Positions 16,867-25,326 of a stretch of DNA of 64,000 nt are shown in pieces (the stretch's first letter is position 1; each line of letters starts with the position of its first letter). The DNA is from Flavobacteriaceae bacterium (GTDB taxonomy: Bacteria > Bacteroidota > Bacteroidia > Flavobacteriales > Flavobacteriaceae). The position numbers and the translations under genes were made by a program. The stretch lies in the NCBI GenBank assembly GCA_014238425.1, contig JABABD010000005.1, positions 248,001-312,000 on the forward strand, read 5' to 3'. Under the pieces are notes generated by a model, which was given only the letters and a program-made list of their open reading frames with translations, searched no databases and was not told where the DNA came from.

Positions 16867-17895
16867 CTATTTTATCAATACGCTTTTGTATTTGTTGAGG
16901 TTTTTTAATGTAATGCCTGTACCACGAACAACAGCTCTTAATGGGTCTTCAGCGATATAAACTGGCAAATCAGTTTTTTGTGATAAACGTTTATCTAACC
17001 CACGAAGCATAGACCCACCACCAGCAAGATAAATACCAGTATTGTAAATATCTGCCGCTAATTCAGGAGGTGTCTGTGATAAGGTTTCCATCACAGCATC
17101 TTCAATACGAAGAATCGATTTGTCCAATGCTTTGGCAATTTCACGAAAAGAAATTTGGACTTGTTTTGGTTTTCCTGTTAGAAGATCACGTCCTTGTACG
17201 CTCATGTCTTCTGGAGGAAGTTCCAAATCTTCAGTTGCTGCTCCAATCTGTATTTTTATTTTTTCAGCAGTTCGTTCACCAACATAAAGATTATGTTGCG
17301 TTCTCATATAATAAACAATATCATTAGTGAAAACATCACCAGCAATTTTAACCGATTTGTCACAAACAATACCACCCAAGGCAATGACAGCAATTTCAGT
17401 TGTACCACCACCTATGTCAACAATCATATTTCCTTTAGGTTGCATGATATCTACGCCTATACCAATAGCTGCAGCCATTGGTTCATGAATTAAATATACT
17501 TCTTTGCCATTGACGCGTTCAGCAGATTCTTTAACTGCTCGCATTTCAACTTCAGTAATACCTGAAGGTATACAAATAACCATGCGTAATGCAGGAGTGA
17601 ACAGTTTTTTCTTAAGTGCAGGGATGTTTTTTATGAACATACTGATCATTTGCTCGGAGGCATCAAAATCTGCAATTACACCATCTTTTAATGGTCTAAT
17701 AGTTTTAATGTTTTCGTGTGTTTTTCCCTGCATCATATTAGCCTCTTGGCCAACAGCAATAATTTTACCCGAAATTCTATCACGAGCAACAATGGATGGA
17801 CTGTCAACCACTACTTTATCATTGTGAATGATAAGCGTGTTTGCAGTACCAAGATCTATAGCGATTTCTTCTGTTAGGAAGTCAAAAAATCCCAT
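16867..17895 (-). CDS. mreB: Rod shape-determining actin homologue MreB
   Basis: 342-aa bacterial actin that forms membrane filaments and guides elongation. The phosphate-binding loops are visible as DLGTANTLI (residues ~14-22) and DIGGGTTEIAVI (~160), with the adenosine motif LAGGGSMLRGL near residue 290. It is the first gene of the mre operon and 64 bp downstream of purH on the same strand. Confidence 0.97.
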   Translation of the reverse strand: MGFFDFLTEEIAIDLGTANTLIIHNDKVVVDSPSIVARDRISGKIIAVGQEANMMQGKTHENIKTIRPLKDGVIADFDASEQMISMFIKNIPALKKKLFTPALRMVICIPSGITEVEMRAVKESAERVNGKEVYLIHEPMAAAIGIGVDIMQPKGNMIVDIGGGTTEIAVIALGGIVCDKSVKIAGDVFTNDIVYYMRTQHNLYVGERTAEKIKIQIGAATEDLELPPEDMSVQGRDLLTGKPKQVQISFREIAKALDKSILRIEDAVMETLSQTPPELAADIYNTGIYLAGGGSMLRGLDKRLSQKTDLPVYIAEDPLRAVVRGTGITLKNLNKYKSVLIK

Positions 17896-17959
17896 GCGTA
17901 TTAATTGGTTATTTAAGTTTAATTAGCGTCTTGCTTGAATAGCTGTAAAAGTAATAAAA

Positions 17960-19492
17960 TTAATGCTTAAAATGACGTGTTCCAGTAAATACCATTGCAA
18001 CATCATTTTCATTACAATAATCTATACTTAACTGATCTTTGATTGAGCCTCCAGGCTGTATTACAGCAGTAATTCCAGCTTTGTCTGCAATTTCAACGCA
18101 ATCCGGAAATGGGAAGAACGCATCACTTGCCATTACAGCACCTTTTAAATCAAATTTAAATGATTTAGCTTTATGAATGGCTTGATTTAAAGCGTCTACA
18201 CGACTTGTTTGTCCTGTGCCACTAGCGCATAATTGTCTGTTTTTTGTTAAAACGATGGTGTTCGATTTGGTGTGCTTGCAAATTTTTGAAGCAAATATCA
18301 AGTCCTCTAACTCACTTTCCGTAGGTTTATTGTTTGTTATATGACTTAAATCTTCAATACTGTCCGTTTTATTGTCCCTGAATTGTACTAGGGCACCATT
18401 CAAGCAAGTCCTGACGGTAGTCTCTGGTAACTCAAAATCTTGAAGGATTAAAATGATCCGATTCTTTTTACCTTTTAAGATGTCTAATGCTTCCTCTGAA
18501 AATGACGGTGCAATCACCACTTCACAGAATAAATTATGAATATCTTCTGCGGTGGCTTTATCAATTTGAGTATTGCTAATTAAAATACCTCCAAAAGCAG
18601 ATATTGGATCACCTGCCAATGCATCAACATATGCTTGATGTATAGTATTTCGTGTTGAGATTCCACAGGCGTTATTATGTTTTAGTATAGCGAAGGTGGG
18701 GTCATCGTTTTTGAATTCGTTCATTAGGGTCACAGCTGCATCTACATCTAGGAGATTATTATAACTTAATTCTTTGCCGTGAAGTTTGTCGAATACGTCA
18801 TTAAAATTCCCAAAGAAAAACCCTTTTTGATGTGGATTTTCACCGTAACGTAATACCTTTCCTTTAGTCTCACTTATCTTAAGGACCGCTTCGTCATGAT
18901 TCTTGTTAAAATAATTAAAAATGGCAGAATCATAATGCGAAGACACATTAAAAGCTTTGATAGCAAAACGTTTTCTGTCTTCTTCTGAAATATGCCCGTT
19001 TGTGTTGAAAATAAGATCTAAAAATTCTGAATAATCATCAACAGATGAAACACAAATGACATCTGCAAAATTCTTAGCAGCAGCACGTATTAAAGAAATG
19101 CCTCCAATATCTATTTTTTCAATAATATCTTGCTCACTTGCTCCGGAAGCAACTGTTTTTTCAAAAGGATAGAGATCAACGATCACCACATCTATCTGAG
19201 GGATTTCAAAGCTTTCTAATTCAGCAACATCACTTTCGTTGTTTTGCCTATTTAAAATGCCGCCAAACACCTTTGGGTGAAGTGTTTTTACACGTCCTCC
19301 TAATATTGATGGATAAGAGGTGACTTCTTCTACAGGTACCACATTTATGTCAAGATCATTAATGAATTTTTGTGTACCACCAGTTGAATAAATAGTCACT
19401 CCAAGACTATCTAATTTCTTAACAATTGGTTCCAAACCATCTTTACTGAAGACAGATATTAATGCAGATTTGATGTGTTTTTTGTTATTCAT
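17960..19492 (-). CDS. purH: Bifunctional AICAR formyltransferase/IMP cyclohydrolase
   Basis: 510-aa enzyme for the last two steps of IMP synthesis. The N-terminal MGS-like cyclohydrolase domain (SALISVFSKDGLEPIV, GGRVKTLHPKVFGGIL) precedes the AICAR transformylase domain (LRYGENPHQKGFF, ILKHNNACG, SDAFFPFPDCVE). Full length. It directly precedes mreB, an order common in Flavobacteriaceae. The 160-bp upstream gap is shared with a divergent permease gene. Confidence 0.97.
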   Translation of the reverse strand: MNNKKHIKSALISVFSKDGLEPIVKKLDSLGVTIYSTGGTQKFINDLDINVVPVEEVTSYPSILGGRVKTLHPKVFGGILNRQNNESDVAELESFEIPQIDVVIVDLYPFEKTVASGASEQDIIEKIDIGGISLIRAAAKNFADVICVSSVDDYSEFLDLIFNTNGHISEEDRKRFAIKAFNVSSHYDSAIFNYFNKNHDEAVLKISETKGKVLRYGENPHQKGFFFGNFNDVFDKLHGKELSYNNLLDVDAAVTLMNEFKNDDPTFAILKHNNACGISTRNTIHQAYVDALAGDPISAFGGILISNTQIDKATAEDIHNLFCEVVIAPSFSEEALDILKGKKNRIILILQDFELPETTVRTCLNGALVQFRDNKTDSIEDLSHITNNKPTESELEDLIFASKICKHTKSNTIVLTKNRQLCASGTGQTSRVDALNQAIHKAKSFKFDLKGAVMASDAFFPFPDCVEIADKAGITAVIQPGGSIKDQLSIDYCNENDVAMVFTGTRHFKH

Positions 19493-19653
19493 TTTTGAGA
19501 TGTATTGCGTTGTTTTTTGAATGTTTCAAAAGTAGAGATTTAGGTGCTAAATATCCGACAGTTGCAAGTCATTTAATTAACTTTTTTGTAACGATTATTA
19601 ACAAAGAACGTCTTATCTTTATATCAGAGTGAAAATCAATCAGAAAATAACTC

Positions 19654-20898
19654 ATGTTAGTATATCTCCGTCTTTTTAAAGAAAGTTTTTCATTTGCGGT
19701 AAATGCGCTGAAAAACAATAAGTTACGTACTTTTTTATCGCTCCTAGGTGTAACAGTGGGTATTTTTTCAATTATTGGCGTACTGGCTGCCGTTGAATCA
19801 TTAGAAAAGAGCATCATGGATGATCTTTCTGGATTAGATAAGAATACCATATATCTTGCTAAATATTCTTTTGGGCCAACTAGTGTGCCGAGATGGCAAC
19901 GTGAAAGTTATAAGCAAGTGGAGAATGATGCGTTTGAATTTGTGCAAAGAAATGTGCCAGATATCCAAGCCGTTGCTTATGTGATGTTTGGAGGTGGAGA
20001 AACTATGAAATTTGAAGATAAAACTATAGCTGGCGTTGATGTTACTCCAGTATCAAATGGAATATACGAAATTGATGATTTGAAGATTGACGCGGGAAGA
20101 ATGTATACGGAAGCCGAATCTAATTCTGGTCAACCTGTGATTGTTATTGGAGATGGATTGGCCAAGAACCTATTTGAAAATTCTAATCCCATCGGAAAAC
20201 AAATACGCGTTTATGGTCGTAAAGTTACTGTAGTTGGTAAACTAAAGAAATTTGGGCAAACCATTTTTGATTCTCCTGACGAAAAAGCTTTTATTCCTGC
20301 TAATTTTGTACGCAGGTTTCGTAATGGAGGTTCTGATGGTATTCCCGGAGCTGTTGTTATCAAGCCAAAGGCGGGAGTAGATATAGGGGCGTTTGAGCAA
20401 GTATTAAAACAAAAATTCAGAAATTATAGAGGTCTTAAGGCTGGAGAGCCTGATAATTTTTTTGTTAATAAGCTCTCAGGTATGACGGATGCCATAGATG
20501 GGATTATAGGAATGTTGAATATGATAGGTTGGATTATTAGTGGGTTCTCTTTATTGGTAGGTGGATTCGGAATTGCGAATATCATGTTTGTTTCGGTTAA
20601 AGAACGAACGAATCTTATTGGGATTCAGAAATCTCTTGGCGCCAAGAACAGATTTATCTTGTTTCAGTTTTTGTTTGAAGCTGTAGTATTAGCAGTAATT
20701 GGAGGTGTGGTTGGATTGATTTTAGTTTGGTTGACCTCATTGGTCGCCAGCTCAGATGCCTTTACATTTATTCTCTCTCCTAAGAATATGATTATTGGAT
20801 TCTCCCTTTCTACATTTATAGGGTTGTTGTCTGGTGTTTTACCAGCAATTTCGGCATCAAGATTGGATCCAGTTGAAGCCATTAGAACAGGGATGTAA
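19654..20898 (+). CDS. MacB/FtsX-type ABC transporter permease
   Basis: 414-aa inner-membrane permease with a MacB-type architecture: an N-terminal helix (LSLLGVTVGIFSIIGVLAAV), a large periplasmic MacB_PCD domain (residues ~45-280) and three C-terminal FtsX helices with VGGFGIANIMFVSVKERTNLIG. No ATPase gene is adjacent, so its partner must be encoded elsewhere. The substrate cannot be read from the sequence. Divergent from purH. Confidence 0.9.
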   Translation: MLVYLRLFKESFSFAVNALKNNKLRTFLSLLGVTVGIFSIIGVLAAVESLEKSIMDDLSGLDKNTIYLAKYSFGPTSVPRWQRESYKQVENDAFEFVQRNVPDIQAVAYVMFGGGETMKFEDKTIAGVDVTPVSNGIYEIDDLKIDAGRMYTEAESNSGQPVIVIGDGLAKNLFENSNPIGKQIRVYGRKVTVVGKLKKFGQTIFDSPDEKAFIPANFVRRFRNGGSDGIPGAVVIKPKAGVDIGAFEQVLKQKFRNYRGLKAGEPDNFFVNKLSGMTDAIDGIIGMLNMIGWIISGFSLLVGGFGIANIMFVSVKERTNLIGIQKSLGAKNRFILFQFLFEAVVLAVIGGVVGLILVWLTSLVASSDAFTFILSPKNMIIGFSLSTFIGLLSGVLPAISASRLDPVEAIRTGM

Positions 20899-20903
20899 CT
20901 CAA

Positions 20904-21362
20904 TTATTCTAGTAGGGTAGCGACTTCTTCACAAACAAATTCTAAAAAGCGTTCATCTTCTTCTGTGAACGGGTTTGCAGTATTTGAATCTATATCTATT
21001 TGGCCTATGTTTTCTCCATATACAAAGATTGGAATAACGATTTCAGCTTTAACAGTAATACTGCACGCAATATAATTGTCCTGTGCTGCTACATCTGGTA
21101 CTACGAAATTTTTATCGCTAACAGCCACTTGACCACAAATACCTTTACCAAACGGAATGATGGTATGATCTGTTGGTTCGCCTACATATGGCCCAAGTTT
21201 TAGTTCATTCTTATTACCATTTTTAAAATAAAATCCAACCCAATCATAATAATCAATATGAGCTTCTAATAGTTCGCAAACAGTCATTAATTTTTCAAAT
21301 TTTGATGTTGTATCATCGGCTATAATGCCTGTAATTTCAGGTTTTAATTCTTCGAATGTCAT
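20904..21362 (-). CDS. GAF-domain protein, free methionine-(R)-sulfoxide reductase-like
   Basis: 152-aa single GAF domain. The segments DWVGFYF, GKGICGQVA, DNYIACSITVKAEIVIP and IGQIDIDS match the fRMsr family, which reduces free methionine-R-sulfoxide. Two of the three family cysteines are present (ICG and IAC). The third, which I expect between LKLGPY and IIPFGKG, is replaced (PTDHT). Two cysteines could still support a catalytic/resolving pair. It converges with the permease, 5 bp away. Confidence 0.8.
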   Translation of the reverse strand: MTFEELKPEITGIIADDTTSKFEKLMTVCELLEAHIDYYDWVGFYFKNGNKNELKLGPYVGEPTDHTIIPFGKGICGQVAVSDKNFVVPDVAAQDNYIACSITVKAEIVIPIFVYGENIGQIDIDSNTANPFTEEDERFLEFVCEEVATLLE

Positions 21363-21455
21363 GTGTGTTGAAAAGTTTAGTCAAAAGTATTTAAAAACAC
21401 TTTAAAATCATTCGCTCATTTGTATAATTTTGTCTAATTCATTAAATGAAAAATT

Positions 21456-22007
21456 GTGCGCGAACTCTTTACGAAATATAAGTCGGTAGTTCGATTTATC
21501 CTTACATTCTTATCTGTATATATAGTTTTGTCACTGGTTTATAAATTCTATTTAGATTTTTCAGAAGATTCAAAATATTATCCAGATTATATTACCCATA
21601 TAGTAGCAAAGCAAAGCGAAGAATTATTAAATGTGTTTGGATATGAATCAGAAGCATTACCTCATCCAGATGAGCCCACAATGAAGCTTATCGTGAATAA
21701 TAAGTATGTAGCTAGGGTTATTGAAGGCTGTAATTCGGTGAGTGTTATTATATTATTTGCCTCTTTTATTATCGCATTTGCAGGTAGAAAACGAACAACT
21801 TTCATTTACATTTTGGCGGGAAGTGTTCTTATTTATGTGGTTAACTTATTACGAATTGTGGTACTCTCTATAGGATTGTTTCATTACCCATGGAGAAGAG
21901 AGATTTTACATACAGTCATTTTTCCATTAATCATCTATGGAATGGTATTCTTACTTTGGATGTTTTGGGTGAATCGTTTTTCTAATCTAAATCAAAAACA
22001 TGAATAG
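21456..22007 (+). CDS. xrtF: Exosortase family protein XrtF
   Basis: 183-aa polytopic membrane protein of the exosortase family. The catalytic triad is visible: Cys in VIEGCNSVSV, Arg in NLLRIVVL and His in EILHTVIFP. XrtF is the Flavobacteriia variant; its substrate is not established. The start is GTG at 21456; no in-frame ATG is suitably placed. It overlaps the next gene by 8 nt. Confidence 0.9.
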   Translation: MRELFTKYKSVVRFILTFLSVYIVLSLVYKFYLDFSEDSKYYPDYITHIVAKQSEELLNVFGYESEALPHPDEPTMKLIVNNKYVARVIEGCNSVSVIILFASFIIAFAGRKRTTFIYILAGSVLIYVVNLLRIVVLSIGLFHYPWRREILHTVIFPLIIYGMVFLLWMFWVNRFSNLNQKHE

Positions 22008-22425
22008 CCTTCCTAAGATCATAGCGGTTGGGGTTTTAGCAGGATTACTTATCTTAATAAGAGTTTTTGAAAATGAGCTGTTTTATGACCCTTATTTGTT
22101 ATTCTTCCAAGACGATTATTTACGCATGGATTATCCAAATAGAGAAATTTTTAAACTAACGGCATTTACGACCTTACGATATGTATTGAATTCTGTAATT
22201 TCATTAGGAATCATTTATGTGATTTTTAGGGACAGAAGCATGATTAAGTTTGCTGGAATGCTTTATATAATAGCCTATATTATTCTATTACTATTTTTCT
22301 TGTATTTTGTCTTGAATCCTAAGCAGGAAGATTACTTAATTTTCTTTTATATAAGAAGATTCTTGATTCAGCCTATTTTTCTTTTGTTACTATTGCCAGC
22401 ATTTTATTACTTCAAGAAATCGTAA
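22000..22425 (+). CDS. Exosortase F system-associated membrane protein
   Basis: 141-aa protein with about four membrane helices. It is recognised by length, topology and its fixed place immediately after xrtF (8-nt overlap, ATG in the xrtF 3' end). The segment FFQDDYLRMDYPN lies after the first helix. Its role is unknown beyond the association with XrtF. A weak hairpin AACTGTT/AACAGTT (22428-22448) follows. Confidence 0.85.
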   Translation: MNSLPKIIAVGVLAGLLILIRVFENELFYDPYLLFFQDDYLRMDYPNREIFKLTAFTTLRYVLNSVISLGIIYVIFRDRSMIKFAGMLYIIAYIILLLFFLYFVLNPKQEDYLIFFYIRRFLIQPIFLLLLLPAFYYFKKS

Positions 22426-22463
22426 GGAACTGTTAATAAAAAACAGTTTGAAGCTATTTTGTC

Positions 22464-22471
22464 TACCTTTG
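22464..22471 (+). promoter_or_regulatory. TAnnTTTG promoter -7 box close to a start codon
   Basis: TACCTTTG matches the Bacteroidota -7 consensus. Its last base is only 5 nt before the GTG at 22476, so transcription would begin at or next to the start codon (leaderless mRNA). No good -33 TTG at standard spacing is seen. Confidence 0.5.
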
Positions 22472-22475
22472 CAAA

Positions 22476-22871
22476 GTGAAACATACGATATTACATAAAA
22501 GAGTTTCAGTTGTAATGGCACTTTTGGTGTTGTTTTCAACCATGTCTTTTGCTATAGAGAAGCATTTCTGTGGGACTACACTAGTCGATGTTGCCATATT
22601 TACTCAAGCGCATGGTTGTGGTATGGAAATACCTTCGGATATCGAAAAACCTTGTTGTAAGAATGACGTAGAGATTATTAAAGGTCAAGATGAATTGAAG
22701 TATTCTTTCAATGATTTAAGCCTTGATCAACAACAGTTTGTTGCAACATTTGTTTATACATACTTAGATTTATTTGAAGGATTACCAGAACAGGTCATTC
22801 CTTTTAAAGACTATTCGCCTCCTAATCTTTTCTATGATAGGCAGGTTCTACATGAAACATACCTGATTTGA
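22476..22871 (+). CDS. HYC_CC_PP family protein
   Basis: 131-aa small secreted or periplasmic protein of a Bacteroidota family named for its conserved motifs. Here they are HFCG (residues ~29-32), CC in KPCCKN (~62) and PP in YSPPNLFY (~111). A signal peptide with a basic start and ending SFA precedes the mature part. The conserved Cys/His residues suggest metal binding. The function is undescribed, but the family is commonly found near heavy-metal genes, as here. GTG start at 22476. Confidence 0.85.
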   Translation: MKHTILHKRVSVVMALLVLFSTMSFAIEKHFCGTTLVDVAIFTQAHGCGMEIPSDIEKPCCKNDVEIIKGQDELKYSFNDLSLDQQQFVATFVYTYLDLFEGLPEQVIPFKDYSPPNLFYDRQVLHETYLI

Positions 22872-22952
22872 TTTTACAATTCTTATTGAAAGATTGAGAG
22901 ACTTCGTTAATGTCTTTCAAATATGAGTTGTATAATTAAATTTAAAAAAAAA

Positions 22953-23735
22953 ATGAAATCAAGAATTTGGCTTATAGCCATTATAATAATAGCTTCTGGA
23001 AGCAAAATCAGCGCTCAAGGACCTCCAATAACGGCGGACAAGCCAATTATGCTTGGAGGGAAAGCGGTTATTTTAAAAACATTAACTGAAATACGAAATA
23101 CAGAAACAGGAACTTTTGTGAGAGTGCCATTAATGGCTCACTATCTACCAACATCAAACTCGTTGATTGCGGTACATATACCATATGTGTCTTATGATTT
23201 TGATGACTCAAATATTGAGTCAGGAAGCGGGTTAGGAGATATCAATATCTTAGCAAAGTATCAATTTTATCGCAAAGACGCTACAGCTAAATCCTTTAGG
23301 ATGGTAGTAAAGACATTGCAAACACTTCCTACGGGAAAAGAAATTGGGGTTGAAGGAATCAGTACTGGAGTTTATCAAAGCTACATAGGTTTAGTAGCAG
23401 GTTATGAATCTTTGAAATATGGTATTTCTAACGAAATAGGCTATAATATTGTACCCGATGGTAATTTCGATGAATTTAAATACCAATTAGGCTTTGGGTT
23501 ACCGTTATTAAAACCAACATATCCTGTAAATCAATTGAATTTGTATTTTGAATATGCTAACTTATATCAACCTGATTCCAAAAGTTATGAACTATTGTAT
23601 GCGCAAGGCATTCAATACGCAAAAAAACAATTTACCTGGGAAGTTGCTGTACAACTCCCATTGATTCAAAATAATGTGCCAGAATTAAATAAAAGAAACT
23701 ATAGTATACTTCTTGGCACGAGATATGTATTCTAG
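22953..23735 (+). CDS. Outer-membrane beta-barrel, transporter-like
   Basis: 260-aa protein with a signal peptide (MKSRIWLIAIIIIASG...ISAQ) and alternating beta strands ending in the terminal aromatic YVF typical of outer-membrane barrels. It resembles the phenol-degradation 'meta pathway' porin-like family often found beside metal-handling genes. I start at MKSRIW; the ATG at 22923 would put ten extra residues before the signal peptide. Its position between two Cys-rich metal-type proteins suggests export or uptake of the same ion (inference). Confidence 0.75.
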   Translation: MKSRIWLIAIIIIASGSKISAQGPPITADKPIMLGGKAVILKTLTEIRNTETGTFVRVPLMAHYLPTSNSLIAVHIPYVSYDFDDSNIESGSGLGDINILAKYQFYRKDATAKSFRMVVKTLQTLPTGKEIGVEGISTGVYQSYIGLVAGYESLKYGISNEIGYNIVPDGNFDEFKYQLGFGLPLLKPTYPVNQLNLYFEYANLYQPDSKSYELLYAQGIQYAKKQFTWEVAVQLPLIQNNVPELNKRNYSILLGTRYVF

Positions 23736-23762
23736 ATAAGTATAATGTTTAAAACAATAATG

Positions 23763-24395
23763 ATGAAAAAAATAATAATGATATGTGTTGTAGCGATAAT
23801 CGGATTATCGACAACCACAGTAAAAGCACAAAAGAAAAGTATGGACGAGTTTGCCATTCAGGTAGACGGGCTAGGTTGCCCATTCTGTGCCTTCGGACTT
23901 GAGAAAAAATTCAAGGAGTTTAAGGGCATCAAGAAAGTTGCCATTGATATTGAAACTGGAATGTTTACATTTTCCTATCCTTCGGAAAAGAAATTGACAT
24001 TAGTTGATATAGAAAAACAAGTCGTAAAAGCTGGTTACACACCAATAACGGCCAAGATTCAGCGCGCAGATGGTATGGTGGAAACTTCTGGGGTTGAAAC
24101 TAAAACCATCAATGAAAATACAGTACTTGCAGAAGCCTCGATAACTGTAGGAGGTAATTGTGGAATGTGTGAAGCAAGAGTTGAAAAAGCAGCAAAATCT
24201 ATTGAAGGTGTTGCGTCGGCTGAGTGGGATAAAGACACAAAATTAATGACACTAAAATTTGATGCTTCAGTAACTTCTACAAATGTTATTGAAAAAGTGA
24301 TTGCAGTTTCTGGACACGATACAAAAAGCCATAAAGCAGATGAGAAAACTTATAAAGGTTTACCAGGATGTTGCCATTATGAACGTATTCAGTAA
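23763..24395 (+). CDS. Periplasmic protein with two heavy-metal-associated domains
   Basis: 210-aa protein with a signal peptide ending VKAQ and two HMA folds in tandem. The first has GLGCPFCAFGLEKKF (CxxC near residue 46), the second GGNCGMCEARVEKAA (CxxC near residue 133). HMA domains bind and pass soft metals such as Cu(I), Hg(II) or Zn(II). A C-terminal GCCHYE tail adds further possible ligands. ATGs at 23745 and 23760 are alternative starts. Metal identity cannot be decided from sequence. Confidence 0.9.
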   Translation: MKKIIMICVVAIIGLSTTTVKAQKKSMDEFAIQVDGLGCPFCAFGLEKKFKEFKGIKKVAIDIETGMFTFSYPSEKKLTLVDIEKQVVKAGYTPITAKIQRADGMVETSGVETKTINENTVLAEASITVGGNCGMCEARVEKAAKSIEGVASAEWDKDTKLMTLKFDASVTSTNVIEKVIAVSGHDTKSHKADEKTYKGLPGCCHYERIQ

Positions 24396-24404
24396 ATTTT
24401 TGAT

Positions 24405-24437
24405 AGACCTTACAGGTTCTTAAAACCTGCAAGGTCT
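24405..24437. repeat. Palindromic AGACCTTACAGGTT element
   Basis: Arms AGACCTTACAGGTT and AACCTGCAAGGTCT with a 5-nt CTTAA spacer and one A-C mismatch. It sits 10 nt after a stop codon. From memory, near-identical palindromes (ACCT-ACAGGT-TTAAA-ACCTGT-AGGT) recur between genes in many Flavobacteriaceae, so this is probably one copy of a dispersed repeat that may also act as a terminator. Confidence 0.6.
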
Positions 24438-24462
24438 TATCCTAACCAAAACAAGAATTAAA

Positions 24463-25323
24463 ATGAAACACATACATTATGTAGCATTAGCTACACTATT
24501 CTTTTTTTCGTGTAAAGACGAAATGCCTAAAGAATGGGTTTTAAATCAACAATTAAAGATTGAAGGAGTTAATCCAATCGGTATTACTGAATTCAATAAT
24601 GCTATTTGGTTATCAGACGGTGACCATAATAGATTAGTAAGAATAGACGCCTCAGGAAAAATCGTAGAAACTATTGATGGTTTTGAACGTCCAATGCATA
24701 TCGACTCTGATGATACACAGATATATGTGCCAGAGTATGGTTCTGATGCAGTCATTAATGTAAAAGGAACAGAAAGGACAATGCTCCAAATTACAGATAG
24801 TTTGGATGCACCTGCTGGTTTTTCAATTTATAAAACTGAAAAAGCAATTGCAGATTTTTATAATAACAGAATTCTATATAATGATGGAAGTAATTGGATG
24901 TCTTTCGGAAAAGAGGGTAGGGCACATGGAGATTTTTATTATCCTACAGATGTGCAAATAACAGAAAGCGAAATATGGGTAGCCGACGCTTACAATAATC
25001 GTGTTCAAGTATTTGATAAAACTGGAAAATTCTTAAAAGTTATTGGTGAGGATCAAAAAATGAATGCTGCGACTGGTGTTTTCATTTCTAAAAATGAAGT
25101 GTTTGTCACCGATTTTGAAAACGATAGAATCTTAATTTTCGACCATGAAGGTGTTTTGAAACAGGAACTTTCCGATAAGGTTGAAAAGCCAACAGATATG
25201 ATTATCAAGGATGATACATTGTATGTTATTAATTATCGTTCAGGATATCTGAATGCATACGAATGGAAAGAAGCTGAAAAGCAACATTTAGAAGAGACGC
25301 ATCACGACGACCACGATCATTAG
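24463..25323 (+). CDS. NHL-repeat lipoprotein with His/Asp-rich tail
   Basis: 286-aa protein with a lipoprotein signal (FFFSCKD, Cys at ~17) and repeated NHL/beta-propeller units (DGDHNRLVRID, DAYNNRVQVFD, DFENDRILIFD). The last residues are HLEETHHDDHDH, a probable metal-binding tail. NHL propellers usually bind ligands or proteins rather than catalyse. Four bases separate it from the HMA-MauE gene, so the two are cotranscribed. Confidence 0.85.
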   Translation: MKHIHYVALATLFFFSCKDEMPKEWVLNQQLKIEGVNPIGITEFNNAIWLSDGDHNRLVRIDASGKIVETIDGFERPMHIDSDDTQIYVPEYGSDAVINVKGTERTMLQITDSLDAPAGFSIYKTEKAIADFYNNRILYNDGSNWMSFGKEGRAHGDFYYPTDVQITESEIWVADAYNNRVQVFDKTGKFLKVIGEDQKMNAATGVFISKNEVFVTDFENDRILIFDHEGVLKQELSDKVEKPTDMIIKDDTLYVINYRSGYLNAYEWKEAEKQHLEETHHDDHDH

Positions 25324-25326
25324 GTT

